Source: Oscillospiraceae bacterium (GTDB lineage Bacteria > Bacillota > Clostridia > Oscillospirales > Ruminococcaceae). From it: a stretch of DNA of 10,321 nt. Below are positions 1 through 6,793 of this stretch, one piece after another (the stretch's first letter is position 1; each line of letters begins with the position of its first letter). The notes under the pieces are model-generated. The model saw only the letters and a list, made by a program, of their open reading frames with translations. It did not search any database and was not told the DNA's origin. The DNA lies in assembly GCA_019420135.1 (NCBI GenBank), contig JAHZHS010000075.1:1-10321 (forward strand). Reading direction: 5' to 3'. The position numbers and the translations under genes were made by a program.

Positions 1-1132
1 CAAAGAGGAGTATGAGCCTCTGGGCTGCAGCTTCAAGACCTATCTGGGGGATGAAAAGCACAGCTGTGACAACCACTGCATGTTCTGTTTCATCGACCAG
101 CTGCCTCCCGGCATGCGGGAGAGCCTCTATTTCAAGGATGACGACGAGCGTCTGTCCTTCCTGTTCGGCAACTATATCACCATGACCAACCTGTCCGAGC
201 GGGAGGTCGATCGCATCATCAAGATGCACATCAGCCCCATCTTCATCTCGGTCCACACCACCAATCCCCAGCTTCGGGTGCGGATGATGGCCAACAAGCG
301 GGCGGCGGAGACGCTCAGTTATCTCGACCGCTTTGCCAAGGGCGGCATCGAGATGAACTGCCAGCTGGTCCTCTGCCGGGGCATCAATGACGGCGACGAA
401 CTGCGCCGCACCCTGGACGACCTGCTGGCCCTGCGCCCCCAGGTGGGCAGCATTGCGGCGGTCCCTGCGGGGGTGACCTCCTACCGGGAGGGACTTTACC
501 ACCTGACGCCCTACGATGCCCAGTCTGCGGCACAGACGCTGGATATTCTGGAAGAGTACAGCAAAAAGTGCCGGGCCGAGTACGGCCGCACCATCGTCTA
601 CCCCAGCGACGAGTGGTACCTGACGGCGGGGCGCCCGCTGCCTCAGGCGGAGTTCTATGACGAGTACGCCCAGCTGGAGGACGGTGTGGGCATGTGGCGG
701 CTCTACCACGATACCTTCCTGGAGGAGCTGTCCCAGCGCCGGGGCTTTGTCTGGCCCCACAAGATGGACGTGGTGACCGGCACCCTGGCTGCTCCCTTGA
801 TCTGCCAGATGGCGGACACCCTGCATGGACAGTACCCCCAGGTACAGGTGAATGTCCATGCCATCCAAAACGATTATTTTGGCGGCAATGTGAGTGTGGC
901 GGGACTTGTCACCGGCACCGACATCATCCGCCAGTGCAAGGGAAAGCTGAAAAGCCGCCTGCTGGGCGTGCCGGAGGTCATGCTCCGGGACGAGGGCGAC
1001 CGATTCCTGGATGACATCACCGTGACGCAGCTGGGCAAGGAGCTGGGCTGCCGTGTCGCGATCCTGCCCGTGGACGGCGCAGGCAGCTGCCGCGCCATGC
1101 TGGGCGAACGAAAGAAAAAAGGAGGGGAGTGA
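1..1132 (+). CDS. DUF512 / radical-SAM-like Fe-S protein, 5' end outside window
   Basis: The reading frame is open from base 2 with no start in the window, so the N-terminus (in this family usually a PDZ-like domain) lies upstream; about 376 residues are visible. Cysteine codons at 65-67, 77-79 and 86-88 form a CX3CX2C motif (context CDNHCMFCF), the Fe-S/SAM cluster signature. An ATG at 80 falls inside this motif and cannot be the true start. The C-terminal half carries the DUF512 signature, ending with the block VPEVMLRDEGDRFLDDITV near 973-1023. The family's reaction is unknown to me; it is widespread in Clostridia and cyanobacteria and is often found beside der. The stop is only 4 bases before the der start, and the der ribosome site lies inside this gene's last codons, so the two are almost certainly co-transcribed. 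Family call is firm, function unknown. Confidence 0.9.
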   Translation, partial: KEEYEPLGCSFKTYLGDEKHSCDNHCMFCFIDQLPPGMRESLYFKDDDERLSFLFGNYITMTNLSEREVDRIIKMHISPIFISVHTTNPQLRVRMMANKRAAETLSYLDRFAKGGIEMNCQLVLCRGINDGDELRRTLDDLLALRPQVGSIAAVPAGVTSYREGLYHLTPYDAQSAAQTLDILEEYSKKCRAEYGRTIVYPSDEWYLTAGRPLPQAEFYDEYAQLEDGVGMWRLYHDTFLEELSQRRGFVWPHKMDVVTGTLAAPLICQMADTLHGQYPQVQVNVHAIQNDYFGGNVSVAGLVTGTDIIRQCKGKLKSRLLGVPEVMLRDEGDRFLDDITVTQLGKELGCRVAILPVDGAGSCRAMLGERKKKGGE

Positions 1133-1136
1133 CCTT

Positions 1137-2468
1137 ATGCCGAAACCTATTGTAGCCATCGTGGGCCGGCCCAACGTGGGCAAGTCCACCATCTTCAACA
1201 AGCTGACCGGCCAGCGGCTGGCCATTGTGGAGGATACCCCCGGCGTCACCCGCGACCGTATCTTCTGTGACTGCGAGTGGAATGGCCACCAGTTTCTTCT
1301 GGTGGATACCGGCGGTATTGAGCCCAACATCGACGACGGTCTGCTGATGCACATGCGCCGCCAGGCGCAGATCGCCATCGACTCGGCGGACTGCGTCGTC
1401 ATGGTGACCGAGCTCACCGCAGGCGTAACGCCCCAGGACATCGACAGTGCCGGCCTGCTCATGCGCGGCGGCAAGCCGGTGGTGCTGGCGGTCAACAAGT
1501 GTGCCTCGGTGGGCGAGCCGCCGCTGGAACTGTACGATTTCTCTTCCCTGGGTATCGGGGAGATCATTCCGGTGTCGGGCGTGCACGGCCACGGCACCGG
1601 CGACCTTCTGGACGCCGTGCTGGCCCATCTGGACTTCTCCAACGAGGAGCCGGAGGATGCCGACCGCATCCCCGTGGCGGTCATCGGCCGCCCCAACGTG
1701 GGCAAATCCAGCCTGGTCAACCGGATCCTGGGCGAGGATCGCCTGATCGTCGCCAATGAGGCAGGCACCACCCGGGACGCCATCGACACTGCGGTGGACA
1801 ACAAGTACGGCAAGTTCATCTTCACTGATACCGCCGGCCTGCGCAAAAAGGGCAAGGTGGAGAACGGCATCGAGCGGTACAGCGTTCTGCGCAGCCTGGC
1901 TGCCGTCGAGCGCAGCCGCGTCTGCGTCATTATGATCGACGCCACCGAGGGTTTCACCGAACAGGACTCCAAGGTGGCGGGCTACGCCCATGAACAGGGC
2001 AAGGCCTGCGTCATTGCGGTGAACAAGTGGGACATTGTGGACAAGGACACCTACACCATGGACACCATGCGCAAGCAGCTGGCGGAGGATTTCAGCTTCA
2101 TGTCCTATGCCCCCATCGTCTTTATCAGTGCCAAGACGGGCCAGCGGCTGGACAAGCTGTTCGAGACCATCCGCTTTGTGGATGAGCAGAACGGCACCCG
2201 CATTCCCACCGGTGCACTCAACGAGATGCTGGCCCGCGCCACGGCCCGGGTACAGCCGCCTTCGGACAAAGGCAAGCGCCTGAAGCTGTTCTATATCACC
2301 CAGAGCTCCACCCGTCCGCCGACGTTCGTCTGCTTCGTCAACCAGAAAGCGCTGTTCCATTTCTCGTATCAGCGCTATATTGAAAACCAGATCCGGGAAA
2401 CGTTCGGTATGACCGGCACACCCATCCGTATGCTCGTGCGGGAGCACGGAGACGGTACCACCCGCTGA
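1137..2468 (+). CDS. der: Ribosome-assembly GTPase Der (EngA)
   Basis: Der is a tandem-GTPase protein needed for maturation of the 50S ribosomal subunit in the cytoplasm. The 443-residue product has the usual length and layout: GTPase domain 1 with P-loop GRPNVGKST (residues 10-18), TPGVTRD (34-40) and DTGG (57-60); GTPase domain 2 with GRPNVGKSS (184-192), a DTAGLRKKGKV block and NKWD (296-299); then a C-terminal KH-like domain from about 355. ATG 1137 is chosen because GGAGGGG at 1121-1127 sits at the right distance and the protein then begins MPKPIVAIVG, typical of Der; the frame is open further upstream but that part overlaps the DUF512 gene. Oddity: the G4 motif of domain 1 reads NKCA (120-123), with Ala where guanine-binding Asp is expected, while domain 2 is intact. 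Second gene of the DUF512-der-plsY unit. Confidence 0.97.
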   Translation: MPKPIVAIVGRPNVGKSTIFNKLTGQRLAIVEDTPGVTRDRIFCDCEWNGHQFLLVDTGGIEPNIDDGLLMHMRRQAQIAIDSADCVVMVTELTAGVTPQDIDSAGLLMRGGKPVVLAVNKCASVGEPPLELYDFSSLGIGEIIPVSGVHGHGTGDLLDAVLAHLDFSNEEPEDADRIPVAVIGRPNVGKSSLVNRILGEDRLIVANEAGTTRDAIDTAVDNKYGKFIFTDTAGLRKKGKVENGIERYSVLRSLAAVERSRVCVIMIDATEGFTEQDSKVAGYAHEQGKACVIAVNKWDIVDKDTYTMDTMRKQLAEDFSFMSYAPIVFISAKTGQRLDKLFETIRFVDEQNGTRIPTGALNEMLARATARVQPPSDKGKRLKLFYITQSSTRPPTFVCFVNQKALFHFSYQRYIENQIRETFGMTGTPIRMLVREHGDGTTR

Positions 2469-2489
2469 CACTCTGAGGGAGGAGTCATT

Positions 2490-3146
2490 ATGGTATTGAA
2501 GTTGATTGCAGCCTGTGTGCTGGCTGCGCTGGAAGGCTATCTTCTGGGCAGCATCGTGTTCGGCATTTTCATCTCCAAGTGGTTCTGCCACGATGACGTG
2601 CGCACCCACGGCAGCGGCAGCGCGGGCATGACCAACATGCTGCGCACTTACGGTGCGGCGGCGGGCGCGGCCACGGCCGTGGGCGATGTGGCCAAGGGTG
2701 CCGTGGCGGTGTTTATCGGAGAATGGCTGTTCCGAATGCTGGTTCCCCAGATCGAGCCCGCCTGCGGCGCCTACCTGGCCGGTATCTTTGCGGCCATCGG
2801 CCACATGAAGCCCGCCTGGTTCGGTTTTCACGGCGGCAAGGGCGTGCTGGTGTGCGGCGGTGTCATTCTGGCGCTGCAGCCGGTGGTGTTCCTGGCCCTG
2901 GTGGTGGTGTTCCTCATTGAGTTTGCCATCACCCGCATCGTCTCGCTGGGTAGCATCATCATTGCGGCGCTATATCCCATCCTGACCCTGTGCTACTGGG
3001 CCTGGAACGGCGCCGCCTCCGGTACCCTCGTATTCATCGGGATCTGCAGCGTCATCATGGCCGCCATGGTCATTTATATGCACCGCTCCAACATCCAGCG
3101 CCTGCGGGAAGGCACCGAATATCGCTTCGGCCAGAAAAAGAAATGA
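2490..3146 (+). CDS. plsY: Glycerol-3-phosphate acyltransferase PlsY
   Basis: PlsY moves an acyl group from acyl-phosphate to glycerol-3-phosphate, giving lysophosphatidic acid, the first membrane step of phospholipid synthesis; PlsX, the acyl-phosphate maker, is not in the window. The 218-residue protein is strongly hydrophobic with several membrane segments (for example 5-30 and about 125-150). Family motifs are visible: motif 1 GSGSAGMTNMLR (41-52), motif 2 GHMKPAWFGFHGGKG (104-118) and motif 3 HRSNIQRLREGTE (198-210). Motif 1 usually reads GSGN; here residue 44 is Ser, while the conserved Ser42 and Arg52 remain. The start follows a strong ribosome site, AGGGAGGAG at 2476-2484, 5 bases before ATG. 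It lies 21 bases after der with no terminator between, so it is the last gene of that operon, followed directly by a terminator. Confidence 0.95.
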   Translation: MVLKLIAACVLAALEGYLLGSIVFGIFISKWFCHDDVRTHGSGSAGMTNMLRTYGAAAGAATAVGDVAKGAVAVFIGEWLFRMLVPQIEPACGAYLAGIFAAIGHMKPAWFGFHGGKGVLVCGGVILALQPVVFLALVVVFLIEFAITRIVSLGSIIIAALYPILTLCYWAWNGAASGTLVFIGICSVIMAAMVIYMHRSNIQRLREGTEYRFGQKKK

Positions 3147-3161
3147 TTTCCGGATAAAAGG

Positions 3162-3205
3162 AAAACCGCTGCGGCGGCTCATGTGAGCTTCCCGCAGCGG
3201 TTTTT
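3162..3205. terminator. Bidirectional intrinsic terminator between plsY and hemW
   Basis: A 13-bp perfect stem, AAAACCGCTGCGG (3162-3174) against CCGCAGCGGTTTT (3192-3204), is followed by a T-run to 3205. Inside it lies a second small stem, GCTCA (3177-3181) with TGAGC (3184-3188). The A-run before and the T-run after make it usable on both strands, which fits the convergent plsY (16 bases before) and hemW (stop 15 bases after). Confidence 0.93.
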
Positions 3206-3219
3206 GCTATAAATACATC

Positions 3220-4317
3220 TCAAGGCAGCAGCTCGGTCAGAATGCTGTTCTCCACAATAAGCCCCTTTGGCGTCAGGCGCAGTACCTGCCCGTCAAACTG
3301 GGCATACCCGGCGGCAACGCAGTGTCGGACAAAGGCAAGCTGGGAGGCGGTAAGGTGCCCGCCGAACCGGCTGGCGTACAAATCCAGATCCAGCCCGTCC
3401 CGCAGCCGCAGCCGCAGCATCAGATAGTCCTCCCCATCGCAGACTCCCTCGACTTCCTCGGCCAGTGTGCCCGAGATAAAATCGTCCACCGCATGGGGCC
3501 CTGACGGCCAGAACCGCCGCTGCCCGTCCATGCAGCTGTGGGCGGCGGGACCGATCCCCAGATAGTCCTGGCAGTCCCAGTAAAGCAGATTGTGGCGCCC
3601 CCGGTGTTCAGGTTTTGCAAAATTGCTGATCTCATACTGGGGATAGCTCTCCTCCTCCAGACGCTGCACGGCATAGAGGTAAAAGTCCGCTGCCGCGTCG
3701 GCGTCGGGCAGGTCGGCAGGCGGATTTTTGTAAAAGGCGGTGCCGGGCTCAATTTTGAGTAGGTAAGCGGAAATGTGAGTGCAGCCGCCGTCCTTGAGCA
3801 GCGCCAGGGTGTGGTCGAACTCCTCCCGCGTGTAGCCGGGCAGAGCCAGCATGATGTCCCCGCAGATCTCTTCAAACCCGGCATTCACCGCCCAACGCAG
3901 GGCCCGGGCAGCCCCGGCGGAAGTGTGCGTGCGGCCCAGACGGCGCAGCTGTGTGTCGTCGGCGCTCTGTACACCAAAACTGATGCGGGTCACCCCCACA
4001 GCGCGGAACCCCTGCAGGCGCTCCGCGCTTACCACGTCGGGGTTGGCCTCCAGGGTGATCTCCGCTCCGGGCAGGGGATCGGCCGCCTCGATCAAAGACG
4101 CCGCCTGGGCGGGGGAGAGCAGCGCCGGGGTACCGCCGCCGAAATACAGGGTATCGGGTCGCCGGGGGCAATGCCGGAGCTCCCGCAAAAGGGCATCGCA
4201 ATAGCCCTGAGGTACGCTGCGGCATCCGGGCTTGGAAAAAAAGTCACAGTACCGGCACTTGGCCGGACAATAGGGAATATGCAGATAAACGCCCAGCGGA
4301 CGGTGATTTTGTGGCAT
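3220..4317 (-). CDS. hemW: Radical SAM heme chaperone HemW (HemN-like)
   Basis: HemW is a radical SAM protein of the HemN family, now regarded as a heme-binding chaperone rather than a coproporphyrinogen oxidase. The 365-residue product opens with GVYLHIPYCPAKCRYCDFF; Cys17, Cys21 and Cys24 form the CX3CX2C cluster motif with the aromatic/Asp context typical of HemW. GGGTP (60-64) is the SAM-binding loop, and a later block HNLLYWDCQDYLGIGPAAHS is a HemW/HemN family signature, followed by a HemN C-terminal domain. The frame is open to an ATG at 4356, but the ATG at 4317 is chosen: it has AGGAG seven bases upstream on the minus strand, and the extra 13 residues are hydrophobic and not family-like. 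Transcribed alone, divergent from the Bax-inhibitor gene; no clear promoter of its own found. Many databases label such proteins 'oxygen-independent coproporphyrinogen III oxidase'. Confidence 0.94.
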   Translation of the reverse strand: MPQNHRPLGVYLHIPYCPAKCRYCDFFSKPGCRSVPQGYCDALLRELRHCPRRPDTLYFGGGTPALLSPAQAASLIEAADPLPGAEITLEANPDVVSAERLQGFRAVGVTRISFGVQSADDTQLRRLGRTHTSAGAARALRWAVNAGFEEICGDIMLALPGYTREEFDHTLALLKDGGCTHISAYLLKIEPGTAFYKNPPADLPDADAAADFYLYAVQRLEEESYPQYEISNFAKPEHRGRHNLLYWDCQDYLGIGPAAHSCMDGQRRFWPSGPHAVDDFISGTLAEEVEGVCDGEDYLMLRLRLRDGLDLDLYASRFGGHLTASQLAFVRHCVAAGYAQFDGQVLRLTPKGLIVENSILTELLP

Positions 4318-4400
4318 GAAAACGCTCCTGTACAGGCAAAATAACAGAAAAAACAAGGTCTATTCACAGTTATTTTACACATGAATTTGCCCAAAAGGTA

Positions 4401-4406
4401 TATAAT
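4401..4406 (+). promoter_or_regulatory. -10 box of the Bax-inhibitor-1 family gene
   Basis: A perfect TATAAT lies in an AT-rich 121-base gap between the divergent hemW and Bax-inhibitor genes, giving a 5' leader of about 25 bases. No good -35 box stands 16-18 bases upstream; TTTACA at 4374-4379 is the closest but would need a 21-base spacer. The ribosome site of the gene is AAGGGGA at 4424-4430. Confidence 0.6.
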
Positions 4407-4438
4407 AAGGATACCCAAAATGAAAGGGGATTTCAACT

Positions 4439-5239
4439 ATGGCTCCGAACTATGATTATCGGGATCAGAACCAATCCAATCAACAGAATGACCGCTACGA
4501 ACAGGCTTACCGCCAGTACCAGCAGTCCCGCGGCGGATACGCCCAGGATACAGTCTACGCGCAGAGCCCGTTCCTGTCGCTCAGTCAATATATGTCCAGG
4601 ACCTTCGGCTGGATGTTTGCCGGCCTGCTCGTCACCTTTGGTGTGGCCCTTGCCACGGTGATGACCGGTGCTTTCATTCCGCTGTATACCAGCGGCATCA
4701 TCTTTGTGCTGTCCATCGCGGAACTCATTCTCGTGGCAGTGCTCTCCATGAACATCCAGAACATTCGCCCCGGCACCGCAACGGCCATGTTCTTTGCCTA
4801 CGCCGTGCTCACCGGCATCAACCTCAGCGTCTACTTTGTGGTGTATAACCTGGCAACGCTGATTCTTGCTTTCCTGGTAGGCGCGCTCTACTTCGGCATT
4901 ATGGCCGTCTACGGCATGCGCACCCAGAAGGACCTCACCGGCTGGGGCCCCAAACTGATGGGCGGTCTCTTTGCCCTGCTCATCGTCTCGGTATTCGGCA
5001 TGCTGTTTGTGGGCAACTTCGGCGTCTTTGACATTGTGCTGTGCGGCATCGGCCTGCTGATCTTCATGGGCTTCACCGCCTATGATACCCAGAAGCTCCG
5101 CGCCATGTACAGCTATTTCGGCGGGGATGCCGCTATGCTGCATAAGAGCTCCATCATCGGCGCCCTGCAGCTCTACCTGGACTATATCAACATCTTCCTG
5201 TATGTGCTGCGCCTGCTGGGCCGCAGCCGCAACAACTGA
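4439..5239 (+). CDS. Bax inhibitor-1 / YccA family membrane protein
   Basis: This is a multi-pass membrane protein of the Bax inhibitor-1 (TMBIM/YccA/YetJ) family; characterised bacterial members act as pH-sensitive calcium leak channels or interact with membrane protease FtsH, but the role here is unknown. The 266 residues divide into a soluble N-terminal tail rich in Gln, Asn and Tyr (about 1-43), then about seven hydrophobic segments starting near 54-76. Two family signatures hold the conserved aspartates: FTAYDTQKLRAMY (Asp216) and GALQLYLDYINIFLYVLRLLG (Asp248), which match the calcium-gating aspartate positions of the family. ATG 4439 follows AAGGGGA with 8 bases spacing. It is transcribed alone from the TATAAT at 4401, and no canonical U-tract terminator follows it. 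Family is clear; no narrower gene name is justified. Confidence 0.93.
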   Translation: MAPNYDYRDQNQSNQQNDRYEQAYRQYQQSRGGYAQDTVYAQSPFLSLSQYMSRTFGWMFAGLLVTFGVALATVMTGAFIPLYTSGIIFVLSIAELILVAVLSMNIQNIRPGTATAMFFAYAVLTGINLSVYFVVYNLATLILAFLVGALYFGIMAVYGMRTQKDLTGWGPKLMGGLFALLIVSVFGMLFVGNFGVFDIVLCGIGLLIFMGFTAYDTQKLRAMYSYFGGDAAMLHKSSIIGALQLYLDYINIFLYVLRLLGRSRNN

Positions 5240-5395
5240 TTGGCTCTGCTCCAAAACAAAAAATGGCCGTGTCCTGTGCCCGCGCAAAGTCCGGAAAAGA
5301 CGGAGAGGCGGGGCAGGGCACCGCCTTCTTTGCGCGCTGCCTGCCCGGAACAGATGCTATCTGCCCGCCCGGCGGCGACAATTTGCAAAAAACTC
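5240..5395. other. Non-coding gap after the Bax-inhibitor gene, with inverted repeats
   Basis: This 156-base stretch has no convincing gene on either strand. It holds a 9-bp perfect inverted repeat, CGCGCAAAG (5281-5289) against CTTTGCGCG (5328-5336); a competing 8-bp pairing of GTGTCCTG (5271-5278) with CAGGGCAC (5314-5321); and a small hairpin CAGAT-GCT-ATCTG (5351-5363). None is followed by a U-run, so it is not a standard terminator. It may be the transcript's 3' end or an unrecognised structured RNA. I did not match it to a known RNA family. Confidence 0.4.
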
Positions 5396-5424
5396 TTGAC
5401 GAAATGCCCGCCCTGTCCTAAAAT
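5396..5424 (+). promoter_or_regulatory. Sigma-A promoter of the T-box-pheST operon
   Basis: TTGACG (5396-5401) and TAAAAT (5419-5424) are separated by exactly 17 bases, a near-consensus housekeeping promoter. Transcription should start near 5431, giving a leader of about 325 bases before pheS that holds the complete T-box element. Confidence 0.88.
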
Positions 5425-5451
5425 AAATAACAGTCTATGGCGAAACACAAT

Positions 5452-5724
5452 GACGGAGAGAGTAGGTACAGCAGCCCGGCCGAAAGAGACGGGATTCACC
5501 GGCTGAAAGGTCCCGCGACGGCACTGCACCGAAGTTCGCTCCCGAGTGGCCCGTGCGAACGGCCTTATCCAAGGCCCTGTAATGCGGGACGGCACTGCAC
5601 CGTTACAGGCAGGCACAAGCGCTGCCGCGTCCGATTGGATGCGGTGGAATACGGGTGGTACCGCGGAGTTGGATACAAGGCTTCGTCCCTATGCCGGAAA
5701 CGGCGACGGGGACGGAGCCTTTTT
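5452..5724 (+). promoter_or_regulatory. T-box riboswitch (tRNA-Phe responsive) upstream of pheS
   Basis: The leader RNA should read the charging state of tRNA-Phe and let transcription continue into pheST when uncharged tRNA binds. Stem I closes with GGAG (5455-5458) and CTCC (5539-5542); its lower loop has the AGTA motif (5461-5464) and, opposite, GAAG-TTC-G, where TTC at 5535-5537 is the specifier codon for Phe. A likely stem II pairs CCTGTAA (5576-5582) with TTACAGG (5603-5609); stem III is at 5625-5644. The T-box sequence GGGTGGTACCGCGG spans 5653-5666, with TGGT (5656-5659) complementary to the ACCA end of tRNA-Phe. The antiterminator pairs GGG (5653-5655) and GCGGAG (5663-5668) with CTTCGTCCC (5681-5689), which is also the 5' arm of the terminator, so the two folds exclude each other. 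Known regulator class; specifier, discriminator and downstream genes all agree. Confidence 0.95.
5677..5724 (+). terminator. T-box-controlled terminator before pheS
   Basis: GGCTTCGTCCC (5679-5689) pairs with GGGACGGAGCC (5709-5719) with one G-U pair; inside, GCCG and CGGC extend the fold, and TTTTT follows at 5720-5724. Its 5' arm is shared with the antiterminator, as expected for regulated read-through. Confidence 0.93.
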
Positions 5725-5756
5725 ACTTGGCTTCGACGACGAAAATGAGGTGTACT

Positions 5757-6779
5757 ATGGAAGAAAAAATTAATGCCCTGAAGCAGGAGCTGGAAGCGGA
5801 AGCTGGCCAGGTCCGCAGCAAGGAAGAACTTTCCGCCTTCTGGCAGAAGTATCTGGGCAAAAACGGCAGCATTCCCGCGCTGATGAAAGGTCTGCGCGAT
5901 GTTCCCAAGGAGGAGCGTCCCGCCGCGGGCAAAACGATCAATGAGTTCAAGGTCTGGGCGGAGGCCTGTTACCAGGAGCTGAGCGCCGAGATCGAGCGCA
6001 TCGAGCTGGAAGCCCGCAACAAGAGCGAGCAGGTGGACATCACCATGCCCGGGACCGTGCGTCCCATGGGCTCCCTGCATCCCATCACGCTGGTGAAGAA
6101 CCAGATCATCGACGTCTTTTCCGGCATGGGCTTTGAGATCTATGAGGGCCCCGAGATCGAGGACGACGACCACAACTTTACCCGCCTGAACGTGCCCAAG
6201 AACCATCCGGCACGTGATATGCAGGATACCTTCTATGTGGCGGAGGACATCGTCCTGCGCACCCAGACCAGCGGCGGCCAGATCCGCGTCATGGACCGGG
6301 AAAAGCCCCCCATCAAGGTGCTGGTCCCCGGCCGCGTTTTCCGCTCCGACTCGGACGCCACCCACTCTCCCATGTTCCATCAGATGGAGGGCCTGGTCGT
6401 GGATAAGGGCATCACCCTGTGCGATCTGCAGGGCATGCTGGACAAGTTTGTCCAGGCGCTGTTCGGACCCGAGGTCAAGACCCGTCTGCGCCCGTCCTAC
6501 TTCCCCTTCACTGAGCCCAGTGTGGAGGTGGACGTCAGCTGCTTCGAGTGCGGCGGCAAGGGCTGCCCGCTGTGCAAGCACACCGGCTGGATCGAGGTCC
6601 TGGGCGCCGGCGTGGTGCACCACAGCGTGCTGGAAAACTGCGGCATTGACCCCAACGTCTACTCCGGCTTTGCCTTTGGCATCGGCATTGAGAGAATTGC
6701 CATGCTGAAATACGGCATCAATAACATTGGCCTGATGTTTGAGAACGACCTGCGTTTCCTCAAACAGTTCAATGACTGA
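5757..6779 (+). CDS. pheS: Phenylalanyl-tRNA synthetase alpha subunit
   Basis: PheS is the catalytic subunit of the alpha2-beta2 enzyme that charges tRNA-Phe with phenylalanine in the cytoplasm. The 340-residue product has the usual length. An N-terminal coiled-coil-like, charged region (about 1-90) is the tRNA-binding arm. The class II core has motif 2, GRVFRSDSDATHSPMFHQMEGL, with FHQMEG at 207-212, and motif 3, GFAFGIGIERIAML (304-317), with the ATP-binding Arg313. Four cysteines (262, 265, 270, 273) in CX2CX4CX2C look like the metal-knuckle insert seen in many bacterial PheS. The start at 5757 is chosen because GAGG (5747-5750) precedes it and the product begins like the family; the frame is open further upstream, but only through the T-box terminator. 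It is followed by pheT after 14 bases and is controlled by the T-box leader. Confidence 0.98.
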   Translation: MEEKINALKQELEAEAGQVRSKEELSAFWQKYLGKNGSIPALMKGLRDVPKEERPAAGKTINEFKVWAEACYQELSAEIERIELEARNKSEQVDITMPGTVRPMGSLHPITLVKNQIIDVFSGMGFEIYEGPEIEDDDHNFTRLNVPKNHPARDMQDTFYVAEDIVLRTQTSGGQIRVMDREKPPIKVLVPGRVFRSDSDATHSPMFHQMEGLVVDKGITLCDLQGMLDKFVQALFGPEVKTRLRPSYFPFTEPSVEVDVSCFECGGKGCPLCKHTGWIEVLGAGVVHHSVLENCGIDPNVYSGFAFGIGIERIAMLKYGINNIGLMFENDLRFLKQFND

Positions 6780-6793
6780 GGAGGAGAGCAACA

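Noticed and set aside
1053..1136. Upstream start for der
   Set aside because: It would overlap the DUF512 gene by 80 bases and add a non-family N-terminus; the ATG at 1137 has the ribosome site and the expected MPKPIVAIVG start.
1017..2831. 604-residue open frame on the minus strand
   Set aside because: It lies fully opposite der and plsY, whose motifs are certain. Long antisense frames arise from strong G/C third-position bias; the translation is His/Gly/Ala-rich with no recognisable domain.
4318..4356. Upstream start for hemW
   Set aside because: The added 13 residues are not family-like and there is a well-placed AGGAG directly before the ATG at 4317.
4433..5287. 284-residue open frame on the minus strand opposite the Bax-inhibitor gene
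   Set aside because: His/Glu/Gln-rich shadow; the plus-strand frame has clear family signatures, a ribosome site and a promoter.
5281..5336. Inverted repeat as the terminator of the Bax-inhibitor gene
   Set aside because: The loop is 38 bases long and no U-run follows, so a standard intrinsic terminator is not supported.
5240..5773. Small plus-strand frames of 75-105 residues through the T-box region
   Set aside because: They run through stem I, the antiterminator and the terminator, use rare-looking codons and lack ribosome sites; the RNA structure explains the conservation.
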